Below, piece after piece: positions 15,610 through 20,827 of a DNA stretch of 26,572 nucleotides. The notes under the pieces are model-generated. The model was given only the letters and a program-made list of their open reading frames with translations. It was not told the DNA's origin and made no database searches. Position 1 is the first letter of the stretch; every line of letters begins with the position of its first letter. A program made the translations under genes and the position numbers. This DNA comes from a virus, in the IMG/VR virus record IMGVR_UViG_3300037805_000216, positions 1 to 26,572 of that record. The stretch is one strand, 5' to 3'.

Positions 15610-15645
15610 ATCCCTCTCAAGGCCAACACTTTGAGAGGGATTTTT
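15610..15645 (+). terminator. Strong rho-independent terminator overlapping a ribosome site
   Basis: ATCCCTCTCAA (15610-15620) pairs perfectly with TTGAGAGGGAT (15631-15641), an 11-bp stem with a 10-nt loop, then a T run to 15645. The 3' arm AGAGGGA is also the only ribosome site for ATG 15647. Confidence 0.85.
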
Positions 15646-15646
15646 A

Positions 15647-15781
15647 ATGGGTATGAAAGATAAGAGGGTGACCCGCAACAAAGTTGCCAAGCACGCTTAC
15701 AAGACGAATAAAGCAGTTGTGTTTCAGGACAGAACCAAGTACACTAGAAAGAGTAAACACAAGACGCAGGAGTACACATAA
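15647..15781 (+). CDS. Small very basic protein (44 aa)
   Basis: Lys/Arg-rich throughout (KDKRVTRNKVAKHAYKTNK, ending TKYTRKSKHKTQEYT), resembling small basic proteins common in T4-like phages, probably nucleic-acid binding. The ribosome site is inside the 3' arm of the terminator above, so read-through message would fold it shut. An alternative start is ATG 15653. Confidence 0.6.
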   Translation: MGMKDKRVTRNKVAKHAYKTNKAVVFQDRTKYTRKSKHKTQEYT

Positions 15782-15823
15782 GTAAAACTTATACGGTTAT
15801 AGAAAATTTAGTGAAAATAATTG

Positions 15824-15851
15824 TTGACCTTTTCTCCAGATGTGGTATAAT
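15824..15851 (+). promoter_or_regulatory. Early promoter cassette, copy 5 (divergent)
   Basis: TTGACC (15824-15829), 16-nt spacer, TATAAT (15846-15851), then AGGACCATAAA. Upstream CTTATACGGTTATAGAAAATTT is a degenerate form of the shared element. Confidence 0.7.
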
Positions 15852-15876
15852 AGGACCATAAACAAACAGAAGAACA

Positions 15877-16092
15877 ATGACTACAGTAACACAAGAAAAT
15901 GATGGATGGTACAACTTCAGCAATCGTAACATTGATTACTCAATGAAGATAGAAGAAGATGGTGCTATCTCAGTTTGGAAGAATAGCTGTAGAGGAATGA
16001 ACTTGTCGGTCTATGTGAATGGCCTTGATAACATGACAAGAAAGCCAATGGCTAAATTTCTCAAAGATATAGTTGAATTTATTTCAATTTAA
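15877..16092 (+). CDS. Small hypothetical protein (71 aa)
   Basis: Behind promoter copy 5. Alternating strands (GWYNFSNRNIDYSMKIEEDG, AISVWKNS) then a helix (RKPMAKFLKDIVEFISI) suggest a small alpha/beta fold. One cysteine, no membrane segment, weak ribosome site. It is the last gene before the RNA-rich region. Family not recognised. Confidence 0.62.
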   Translation: MTTVTQENDGWYNFSNRNIDYSMKIEEDGAISVWKNSCRGMNLSVYVNGLDNMTRKPMAKFLKDIVEFISI

Positions 16093-16095
16093 CTG

Positions 16096-16124
16096 TTGAC
16101 AACACCAGAAGATGGTGTTATAAT
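16096..16124 (+). promoter_or_regulatory. Consensus sigma70 promoter for the tRNA region
   Basis: TTGACA (16096-16101), 17-nt spacer, TATAAT (16119-16124): a perfect consensus. It lies at the entrance to the ORF-poor RNA region, starting transcription near 16131. Confidence 0.85.
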
Positions 16125-16130
16125 GAACAT

Positions 16131-16315
16131 ATGAGGTACCTAGATCTCTAAGCTAGGGAAGTCCAGAGGGCAACAAGTCATAAGTGACGGTAACCAACGG
16201 ATTTATAACAAACACTCAACATAGTTGCGGGAGGGACTCCGTGATGATGTATGATTCTCGAAAAACCGCCCGGCTAGTTCACCGGGATAATGGAGTAGAG
16301 ATGAATCTGTTGGAT
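16131..16315 (+). ncRNA. Structured leader RNA of unknown type
   Basis: About 185 nt without an ORF, directly behind a consensus promoter. Visible hairpins: CCTAG/CTAGG (16140-16158), GTCA/TGAC around TAAG, and CCCGG/CCGGG (near 16269-16286). No tRNA fold fits. It may be a separate RNA or a processed leader of the tRNA transcript. Confidence 0.45.
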
Positions 16316-16364
16316 GTTTGTTATATTAAAGTATACTGTAATAGTGTGCTTTAATATAACAAAC
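16316..16364 (+). repeat. Perfect 16-bp AU-rich hairpin
   Basis: GTTTGTTATATTAAAG (16316-16331) pairs perfectly with CTTTAATATAACAAAC (16349-16364) around a 17-nt loop. No T run follows, so it is more likely an RNase III-type processing or stability element than a terminator. The ribosome site of the next gene begins one base later. Confidence 0.7.
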
Positions 16365-16376
16365 GAGAGGTGTGAT

Positions 16377-16469
16377 ATGAAGACAGATATATTAGTGGTT
16401 GTGATAACACTATGGGTTATATTTGAGGTAGACACTATCATGGGTTTTGTGGTGTATTTAATGAAGTGA
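16377..16469 (+). CDS. Membrane micropeptide (30 aa)
   Basis: GAGAGG lies 6 nt before ATG 16377. The peptide MKTDILVVVITLWVIFEVD... is one hydrophobic helix with a short C-terminal MK. It sits between the 16-bp hairpin and tRNA-Asn. Many phage micropeptides of this kind insert in the inner membrane; function unknown. Confidence 0.5.
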   Translation: MKTDILVVVITLWVIFEVDTIMGFVVYLMK

Positions 16470-16479
16470 AGAATTTTAT

Positions 16480-16554
16480 TCCTCGTGGGCCGCAAGGTGT
16501 GGCAGCAGACTGTTAATCTGTGTTAGCCTGATTCGATTTCAGGACGAGGAGCCA
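16480..16554 (+). tRNA. tRNA-Asn (GTT), CCA encoded
   Basis: Acceptor TCCTCGT/ACGAGGA, anticodon stem around CTGTTAA, T arm CCTGA-TTCGATT-TCAGG, discriminator G plus CCA. First clear tRNA of the array. Confidence 0.88.
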
Positions 16555-16653
16555 ATTTATGGATGTGAACAATGCTCACATCCTCCTATTCTCTCTAGTG
16601 ACGTTAAGTTGCTACCAGTTGCGATTCTGGAATATCAAAAATCGACTAGATTT
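16555..16653 (+). other. Structured spacer, possible RNA cassette remnant
   Basis: Contains a perfect 8-bp hairpin GGATGTGA/TCACATCC (16561-16583) and a TCTAGT...ACTAGA inverted pair enclosing about 50 nt with CCAG/CTGG. No acceptable T arm, so not called a tRNA. Confidence 0.35.
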
Positions 16654-16730
16654 AGCTCCTTAGTATACTGGTTGGATTACAGTCGCCTGATAAGCGACAG
16701 AGGCAAGTTCAATTCTTGCAGGAGCTACCA
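16654..16730 (+). tRNA. tRNA-Ile (GAT), CCA encoded
   Basis: Acceptor AGCTCCT/AGGAGCT, anticodon stem GTCGC/GCGAC around CTGATAA, T arm GCAAG-TTCAATT-CTTGC, then ACCA. Confidence 0.92.
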
Positions 16731-16736
16731 GATTAT

Positions 16737-16814
16737 GTCTTGATTGCTGAATCGCTTTCAGTAGGGAATATACGGAGTCATGACCGGAACGAGTTCAAAT
16801 CTTGTCTCAAGACA
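16737..16814 (+). tRNA. tRNA-like gene, anticodon CAT, abnormal anticodon arm
   Basis: Perfect 7-bp acceptor GTCTTGA/TCAAGAC, D-arm-like GCTG/CAGT, and a good T arm ACGAG-TTCAAAT-CTTGT. The anticodon stem is only CGG/CCG around an 8-nt loop containing CAT, and the D-to-anticodon linker is long. No CCA is encoded. Could be elongator Met, Ile2 or a decayed tRNA. Confidence 0.55.
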
Positions 16815-16833
16815 CTTATTGAGGAGATGTAAC

Positions 16834-17058
16834 ATGAGAGGATATGGTTTACCCAGACATAAAGACGTTGAATGCCCAGATTTAGTTGATATCAGAGTGT
16901 ATGGGTTAAAGACATCCACTGGACAGATCAAGTCTAAAGGTGGTGATTACAGAGGCTCTACTAAAACAAAGTTGCGTAATGAGAGCCGTCGCCGACTCAA
17001 AAAGAATGAAAGAAATGGTGCCAAGATGGGCATCAGAAAACAGATTATGGACTTGTAG
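16834..17058 (+). CDS. Small basic protein whose stop lies in a tRNA gene (74 aa)
   Basis: GAGGAG 7 nt upstream fixes ATG 16834, just after the CAT tRNA-like gene. Highly basic second half (TKTKLRNESRRRLKKNERNGAK) suggests nucleic-acid binding. Its TAG occupies tRNA-Asp positions 8-10, so gene and tRNA overlap by 10 nt and processing of the tRNA would remove the stop codon from that transcript. Family not recognised. Confidence 0.6.
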   Translation: MRGYGLPRHKDVECPDLVDIRVYGLKTSTGQIKSKGGDYRGSTKTKLRNESRRRLKKNERNGAKMGIRKQIMDL

Positions 17059-17124
17059 CTCAATCGGTAGAGCATCGGACTGTCACGTCGAAGGTAGCGG
17101 GATCGTAGCCCGTCAAGTCCGCCA
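17049..17124 (+). tRNA. tRNA-Asp (GTC), CCA encoded
   Basis: Acceptor GGACTTG/CAAGTCC, D arm GCTC/GAGC, loop CTGTCAC, GCCA end. Overlaps the stop of the preceding CDS. Confidence 0.92.
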
Positions 17125-17130
17125 AACAAT

Positions 17131-17213
17131 GGATCGGTCGGATAATGGTATTCCAGCGGATTGTAACTCCGTCGCCTCAGGCATTGGCTGTTCAAATCAG
17201 CCCTGATCCACCA
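17131..17213 (+). tRNA. tRNA-Tyr (GTA), CCA encoded
   Basis: Acceptor GGATCGG/CTGATCC, anticodon stem GCGGA/TCCGT around TTGTAAC, long class II variable arm, T arm GGCTG-TTCAAAT-CAGCC, ACCA. Confidence 0.92.
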
Positions 17214-17220
17214 AATTTAT

Positions 17221-17303
17221 TGCGGGGTATACAACAGGAAAGTAGCTGGGCTCATAACCCGGTGCCGAAAGGATTGTGGGTTCGAATCCCACCCCCGCTA
17301 CCA
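17221..17303 (+). tRNA. tRNA-Met (CAT), probable initiator
   Basis: Position 1:72 is an unpaired T-T and the anticodon stem ends in three G-C pairs (CTGGG-CTCATAA-CCCGG), both hallmarks of bacterial initiator tRNA. T arm GTGGG-TTCGAAT-CCCAC and ACCA follow. The variable region is unusually long (13 nt, CC-GAAA-GG). Confidence 0.82.
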
Positions 17304-17392
17304 ATTTTTCTCAGGAGACGGTTTTGCACGATCGTCGAATGAGTGAGAGAACCTTCTGATGGGCATGGGTGCGACCTTGTCATGATGAAGCC

Positions 17393-17463
17393 AACACAAT
17401 GGACAAACGGTTAAGTCGGTCACCTTAACGTGATAGGCGTAGGTTCGAATCCTGCTTGTGTAT
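17393..17463 (+). tRNA. tRNA-like gene with a 6-nt anticodon loop
   Basis: Acceptor ACACAA/TTGTGT, D stem GAC/GTC, anticodon stem GTCAC/GTGAT and T arm GTAGG-TTCGAAT-CCTGC all pair, but the loop is only CTTAAC. If read normally the anticodon would be TAA, yet there is no Leu-type long arm. No CCA. Possibly a one-base-deleted or specialised tRNA. Confidence 0.6.
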
Positions 17464-17485
17464 GTTCTCAATAATTTATGTAATA

Positions 17486-17559
17486 CGGGGTGTAGCTCAG
17501 TCTGGCAGAGTCCTGGTTTTGGATACCAGTTGTCGTAGGTTCGAATCCTACCATCCCGA
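17486..17559 (+). tRNA. tRNA-Pro (TGG)
   Basis: Acceptor CGGGGTG/CATCCCG, anticodon stem CTGGT/ACCAG around TTTGGAT, T arm GTAGG-TTCGAAT-CCTAC. CCA is not encoded. Confidence 0.92.
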
Positions 17560-17567
17560 AAAATTTT

Positions 17568-17640
17568 GCGGGTAAGCTCATGGAGAGTCGCCGGCCTTCC
17601 AAGCCGTGTAGAGGGATTTCGATCATCCCTATCCGCTCCA
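17568..17640 (+). tRNA. tRNA-Gly (TCC), CCA encoded
   Basis: Acceptor GCGGGTA/TATCCGC, loop CTTCCAA within CGGC/GCCG, T arm GAGGGATTTCGATCATCCCT-like, then TCCA. Confidence 0.87.
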
Positions 17641-17708
17641 ATATTTGACTAAACGGATGTTTTGATGTCCTAGTGAATTAGTCGTGATGTGTCACCTTAT
17701 GAATTTAT

Positions 17709-17782
17709 AGGTCGTTGGTGTAATGGCAACATAGGTGCCTCCAAAGTACTTGCTCGGCGTTCGAATCCCTGACGACCTGCCA
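17709..17782 (+). tRNA. tRNA-Trp (CCA), CCA tail encoded
   Basis: Acceptor AGGTCGT/ACGACCT with discriminator G as in E. coli tRNA-Trp, anticodon loop CTCCAAA, T loop TTCGAAT. Directly abuts tRNA-Lys. Confidence 0.9.
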
Positions 17783-17783
17783 C

Positions 17784-17857
17784 GGGAGTGTAATTCAATG
17801 GTAGAATAGGTGGCTTTTAACCACTCTATGAGAGTTCGATTCTCTCCACTCCCACCA
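17784..17857 (+). tRNA. tRNA-Lys (TTT), CCA encoded
   Basis: Acceptor GGGAGTG/CACTCCC, anticodon stem GGTGG/CCACT around CTTTTAA, T arm AGAG-TTCGATT-CTCT, ACCA. Confidence 0.93.
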
Positions 17858-17865
17858 AATTTAAT

Positions 17866-17940
17866 GGTGACCATAGCTCAGTTGGTTAGAGTCCTGGATT
17901 GTGATTCCAGATGTCGAGGGTTCAAATCCCTCTGGTCACC
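17866..17940 (+). tRNA. tRNA-His (GTG)
   Basis: Extra G-1 opposite C73, as in bacterial tRNA-His; anticodon stem CTGGA/TCCAG around TTGTGAT; T arm GAGGG-TTCAAAT-CCCTC. The tail reads CAA, so CCA is not fully encoded. Confidence 0.93.
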
Positions 17941-17949
17941 CAATTTTAT

Positions 17950-18025
17950 GCTCCTGTCGTCTAGTGGACTAGGACACTACCCTTTCACGGTAGTTACGGC
18001 GGTTCGAACCCGCTCAGGAGTACCA
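17950..18025 (+). tRNA. tRNA-Glu (TTC), CCA encoded
   Basis: Anticodon stem CTACC/GGTAG around CTTTCAC, T arm GCGG-TTCGAAC-CCGC, acceptor GCTCCTG/CAGGAGT, ACCA. Confidence 0.93.
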
Positions 18026-18030
18026 ATTTA

Positions 18031-18239
18031 TGCTGTACACCACTGGGGAGATCTCTCTGGTAAATGCTGGGTGATGTAGAAATGAGTGAAACAGAGAAGG
18101 GTGGTTCCTTCTAATGTCATGATTGAACACATCGTAACCTGTTGTCGTATTCCTAACCAGTTGATCGGCCGCGGAGACCAGTAAACCTGTCTTCCCTTAA
18201 TTGACTCAGATCGAGAATGGTGGAATCTGTACAGCACCA
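18031..18239 (+). ncRNA. Structured RNA of about 209 nt with tRNA-like ends, unknown family
   Basis: Ends TGCTGTACA and TGTACAGCA pair perfectly (9 bp) and are followed by CCA and the same AATTTATG linker used between tRNAs. Inside are CCAC/GTGG, GGGGAGA/TCTTCCC (7 bp with one G-U), TCTCTG/CAGAGA and a hairpin AGAAGG/CCTTCT. No T arm, anticodon arm or reading frame fits. It is therefore not a tRNA or tmRNA that I can recognise. It may be processed by the tRNA pathway, as its 3' end suggests. Confidence 0.6.
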
Positions 18240-18245
18240 ATTTAT

Positions 18246-18304
18246 GGAGGCAGCCGTGGGTAATGCGTACCTCGAGGGCTTACAGCGGAAGAATGTCTCC
18301 ACCA
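18246..18304 (+). ncRNA. Mini tRNA-like RNA (59 nt)
   Basis: Acceptor-like GGAGGCA/TGTCTCC and a 3' ACCA bound only about 41 internal bases, with a D-arm-like CGT/GCG and a CCTCGAGG palindrome. There is no T arm. Possibly a decayed tRNA or a small tRNA mimic. Confidence 0.4.
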
Positions 18305-18312
18305 ATTAAGCA

Positions 18313-18420
18313 GCGGTAGATGTGCCCTGCGTTACCAACAGAAGACATCAAACTGATAGATGTTGTGGCGGTAGGAGCACCCCACGTTAATAACTGAAGC
18401 ATCCAAACAGAAATAAAGCG
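18313..18420 (+). repeat. Imperfect tandem repeat, about 55 nt by two
   Basis: GCGGTAG at 18313 and at 18368 each open a similar unit: GCGGTAG, CCC, CGTTA, AAC-GAAG, ATC, AAAC. The units contain short hairpins (GTGG/CCAC; ACATC/GATGT). No ORF and no tRNA fold. Confidence 0.5.
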
Positions 18421-18485
18421 TCTCAGGCAGTTATGGTTAATGCGCTAGTCTGAAGAACGATGTTCGATTCCTCGGGGACGCACCA
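18418..18485 (+). tRNA. Short tRNA-like gene lacking a normal anticodon arm, CCA encoded
   Basis: Acceptor GCGTCTC/GGGACGC, D arm GCA/TGC and T arm CGATG-TTCGATT-CCTCG are good and ACCA follows. Only 14 nt lie between D and T arms, too few for an anticodon stem-loop. The bases CTGAAGA there resemble a Phe (GAA) loop. Probably a deleted tRNA or a mimic. Confidence 0.5.
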
Positions 18486-18494
18486 AATCATCTG

Positions 18495-18523
18495 TTTACA
18501 TGTAAGTGTGAATGATGTATAAT
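18495..18523 (+). promoter_or_regulatory. Consensus-like promoter for the giant RNA
   Basis: TTTACA (18495-18500), 17-nt spacer, TATAAT (18518-18523). No ORF follows for more than 1.2 kb, so it serves the RNA starting near 18530. Confidence 0.8.
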
Positions 18524-18529
18524 TCATTT

Positions 18530-19365
18530 ATGAATTCGGCAGTATGATGTCGTAGAGTAAGAGGGAGTAATCCTTCCCAAAGCAGGAAAGCCTACATACC
18601 TGCGCCGGAAACGGTTCATTCATACAAGCCCAAGTCACCCGAAAGGGTTGTCGGTAGGACGGCAATAGACAGAAAAGTGGGGATTAAGTCCGAAAGGATA
18701 TCACTCAGAGCCGATCGGTGAGAGTGTAAGGGCCGCAAGTCCACTGAATCACGCAAACTCACTCACTGTTGATGATTGATGGGTAGTGTAGGAGTCTGAT
18801 CGTTAGCGCGAAAAGGCGACTACACAGTACAATAGGGATTGGTCTTGAATGGGAACAATGTCTTGAAGTACAGTTGAGTATCCCGCAAGGAGAAAGACAG
18901 TTGGAGTGTTGTATTCTGTATCTAACAAGATATTGAGCAACTGCGGCAGCACTTCAAGTAGGTTGCATATAACTCAATGGGAGAGTAATCGACGTTTAAT
19001 CGATCTGTTGGAGGTTCAAGTCCTTCTATGATAAATGCAAAGACTGCCGCAGTGTTGTGTGAAAGGTGCTTAATTCCTGTGCCCTAGGGTAATCAGGATC
19101 AATGAAACTCGCAAGGTGGAGTTGTTTATTTGGATGATTGCGTTGAGGTTGATACCTCTTAGCTGCTCGCAAGGTAGACGTGTGATGAATGATGAGTAGC
19201 ACAACACGATAAGTGATAGGCGACACTTCAAAAAACGCAGCACTGGTTGTTACTAGGAGAGGGTTTGTCCCGCTTAGTGGATAACGGACTAACTGTCCTC
19301 GCAAGGGATTAGGTACGGTTCAAAGACAACTGTAAAACGGGTGTAATCTCAGCCCGATGATTTAA
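18530..19365 (+). ncRNA. Giant ornate structured RNA (GOLLD-like candidate) with an embedded tRNA domain
   Basis: About 830 nt with its own promoter, no plausible ORF, and many short stems capped by GNRA-type loops: ACCC-GAAA-GGGT, TCC-GAAA-GGA, GGGCCGCAAGTCC, TCCCGCAAGGA, CTCGCAAGG (three times). A perfect 9-bp helix CTGCGGCAG (18941-18949) / CTGCCGCAG (19044-19052) encloses a tRNA-shaped domain. Size, phage context, place within a tRNA array and an internal tRNA all match what is known of GOLLD RNAs, large phage-associated RNAs of unknown function; ROOL is a related alternative. The family call is inference from architecture, not sequence alignment. The 3' end is uncertain; tRNA-Ser begins at 19366. 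Confidence 0.72.
18963..19040 (+). other. tRNA-like domain locked inside the giant RNA
   Basis: D arm ACTC/GAGT, a perfect anticodon stem ATCGA/TCGAT around CGTTTAA and T arm GGAGG-TTCAAGT-CCTTC are present. The acceptor is abnormal: TTGCATA faces TATG-ATAAATG-CAA, with an insertion and no CCA. Position 33 is G rather than the near-universal T. It is unlikely to be released or decode normally. Confidence 0.65.
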
Positions 19366-19453
19366 GGAAGAGTGTATGAGCGGCCAAAATAGCCTTCTTG
19401 GAAAGGAGTGCGCTCGAAAGGGTACAAAGGTTCGAATCCTTTCTCTTCCGCCA
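19366..19453 (+). tRNA. tRNA-Ser (GGA), CCA encoded
   Basis: Acceptor GGAAGAG/CTCTTCC, anticodon loop TTGGAAA, class II variable arm with CTCGAAAGGG, T arm AAAGG-TTCGAAT-CCTTT, GCCA. Confidence 0.92.
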
Positions 19454-19461
19454 TATAAATA

Positions 19462-19632
19462 GTTTCAACAACAGGTGCCACGGCTATGTTTGACGATCCC
19501 TAGTCATTCATCCGCAACATGGCGAAAATAGATGGGTGATTCAGCACCTCTCATCTTCCTTACTGTCGGCTGATGGGATCGTCGTCCTATTAAAGACCAC
19601 CCATTATCACTTTAGGGAGTGGTGATGTTGTG
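19462..19632 (+). ncRNA. Structured RNA region of unknown type
   Basis: About 170 nt without an ORF. A perfect 9-bp helix GACGATCCC (19492-19500) / GGGATCGTC (19575-19583) closes a 74-nt domain. Next comes a hairpin CATTATCAC/GTGGTGATG (19602-19627, 9 bp with G-U pairs). A TATAAATA box (19454-19461) precedes it. It could be a separate RNA or a 3' extension of the giant RNA. Confidence 0.5.
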
Positions 19633-19636
19633 TTAA

Positions 19637-19713
19637 TGACCCTTAGACAAACTGGTAAAGTCACCTGACTTTGACTCAGGTATTTCCACGTTCGATTCGT
19701 GGAGGGTCAGCCA
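19637..19713 (+). tRNA. tRNA-Gln (TTG), CCA encoded
   Basis: Acceptor TGACCCT/AGGGTCA, anticodon stem CCTGA/TCAGG around CTTTGAC, T arm CCACG-TTCGATT-CGTGG, GCCA. Confidence 0.93.
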
Positions 19714-19718
19714 AATAT

Positions 19719-19796
19719 GGGGCTGTAGCTCAGTTGGGAGAGCGCCTGCCTTGCACGCAGGAGGTTTCGTCGGTTCGATCCCGTCCAGCTCCACCA
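19719..19796 (+). tRNA. tRNA-Ala (TGC), CCA encoded
   Basis: Acceptor GGGGCTG/CAGCTCC, anticodon stem CTGC/GCAG around CTTGCAC, D arm GCTC/GAGC, T loop TTCGATC, ACCA. Confidence 0.92.
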
Positions 19797-19819
19797 TATT
19801 ATATGAAAAGGAGATTGTT

Positions 19820-20053
19820 ATGAGAATGTATGACTTGATGTATATCATCTATACTAGCCTGAATGGAACAACCATTGATCTAGGTGAATATGAGATTCAG
19901 CACTGGGCCACTATTGAGGGTTTAACAGCTCATGAGTGTAAGGTTGAAGAGAGGGCAAGCAATCATAAAGATCACACATATATTGATGATGTTGATGGTA
20001 AACTGAAGATGGGGGTGTGGTTATGTCGTCCACAAGCAACAATAATCGATTGA
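19820..20053 (+). CDS. Small hypothetical protein inside the tRNA array (77 aa)
   Basis: AAAGGAG lies 6 nt before ATG 19820. Mixed alpha/beta, with two cysteines and a central acidic/His-rich stretch (HECKVEERASNHKDHTYIDD). No membrane span. It is flanked by RNA genes on both sides, so it probably rides on the tRNA transcript. Family not recognised. Confidence 0.62.
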   Translation: MRMYDLMYIIYTSLNGTTIDLGEYEIQHWATIEGLTAHECKVEERASNHKDHTYIDDVDGKLKMGVWLCRPQATIID

Positions 20054-20189
20054 AGTTGAAATGAACGCACTGTAAAAATTTATGCCAGATCCCGTCCAAC
20101 CCAAAAGCATCGCTGCGTACAGCAGAGGTTCAGAAAGTGGGGTCGTCTGAAGAGTTGGTGGAGGCTCTTAGTATAAATGGCGCCAATAT
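20054..20189 (+). ncRNA. Structured spacer before tRNA-Arg, possible RNA
   Basis: No ORF. GATCCC pairs with GGGGTC across about 40 nt, and AAGAG/CTCTT forms a hairpin near 20140-20160. A GCCA-like end (GGCGCCA, 20180-20186) precedes tRNA-Arg, echoing tRNA cassettes. No tRNA fold is convincing. Confidence 0.35.
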
Positions 20190-20261
20190 ACCCTGTCCGA
20201 GGGATTCGGCTAGACCGCTACGAACGGTTCATGATACGCTCAACTCGTATACAGGGTGCCA
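20190..20261 (+). tRNA. tRNA-Arg (ACG), CCA encoded
   Basis: Perfect acceptor ACCCTGT/ACAGGGT, anticodon stem GACCG/CGGTT around CTACGAA, T stem ATACG/CGTAT with an atypical loop CTCAACT, GCCA. Confidence 0.88.
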
Positions 20262-20282
20262 AATTATATTATGAAGGAGATT

Positions 20283-20708
20283 ATGATAGAGTTGTTTTTA
20301 GCAGACCTGAAAGGGTACACACAAGATGAGATCCGTGAGCCTGTTGCCAATGAATATGCTGGCGAGGGTAGTGGTTTCGACTATGGTTACCCATCCAATA
20401 AAGAACAGAGGACGCTCCTAGAAGAGTTGCGGCAGCACACGTTCATTTTAGTGTATGAGTCAGTAGGTGATTACGGGTGTGACTCATCCTCATACTTCTT
20501 AATGCTCAACCATAAAGATGGTAAATATTATGAGTTTTCAGGCAGTCACTGTTCTTGTTATGGCTTCGAAGGTCAGTATGATCCTGTTGAGGCGCCACTT
20601 GAGTATCTGCTATCCGATAGATTCTCTATTCCATGTGGTGGCTACGATGATGAGTGCTCAGAGAACCAGAATGTTGCCAAGACATTCATACACAAATACT
20701 TTAAATAA
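20283..20708 (+). CDS. Hypothetical protein (141 aa)
   Basis: Start is uncertain: ATG 20283 has AAGGAGA just upstream at short spacing; in-frame ATG 20271 adds four residues. The protein is acidic and Tyr/Gly-rich, with the stretch YYEFSGSHCSCYGFEGQYDP and four further cysteines, hinting at a metal or redox site. No membrane span. The pattern recurs in phage proteins of unknown role, as far as I can recall. It ends 7 nt before tRNA-Leu. Confidence 0.65.
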   Translation: MIELFLADLKGYTQDEIREPVANEYAGEGSGFDYGYPSNKEQRTLLEELRQHTFILVYESVGDYGCDSSSYFLMLNHKDGKYYEFSGSHCSCYGFEGQYDPVEAPLEYLLSDRFSIPCGGYDDECSENQNVAKTFIHKYFK

Positions 20709-20715
20709 GACAACG

Positions 20716-20800
20716 CTGGAGTGGTGGAATTGGAATACACAGGAGGTTTAAGTTCTCCCGCCGTTAAGGATTGAGGGTTCGAGTCCCTCCTCCAGTACCA
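20716..20800 (+). tRNA. tRNA-Leu (TAA), CCA encoded
   Basis: Acceptor GCTGGAG/CTCCAGT, anticodon stem GGAGG/TCTCC around TTTAAGT, class II variable arm, T arm GAGGG-TTCGAGT-CCCTC, ACCA. Confidence 0.92.
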
Positions 20801-20827
20801 AATTTAATACCCTATAAAAATCTTTTG

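Noticed and set aside
16131-16315. Resemblance to a minimal RNase P RNA (GGGAAGTCC near the start and a CCCGGCTA-like 3' segment)
   Set aside because: The two segments do not pair as helix P4 must, and other conserved regions are absent.
16940-18079. Open frames on the + strand running through the tRNA genes (for example 16940-17206, 17145-17342, 17810-18079)
   Set aside because: They are made almost entirely of tRNA sequence and lack ribosome sites.
18031-18239. tmRNA or intron-containing tRNA
   Set aside because: No T arm, no Ala-type acceptor, no tag frame and no group I intron core sequences.
18028-18240. 70-codon open frame on the - strand across the 209-nt RNA
   Set aside because: It follows the palindromic structure of the RNA, has no ribosome site and runs against all other genes.
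18313-18420. CRISPR-like array
   Set aside because: Only two imperfect copies with no unique spacers or Cas genes.
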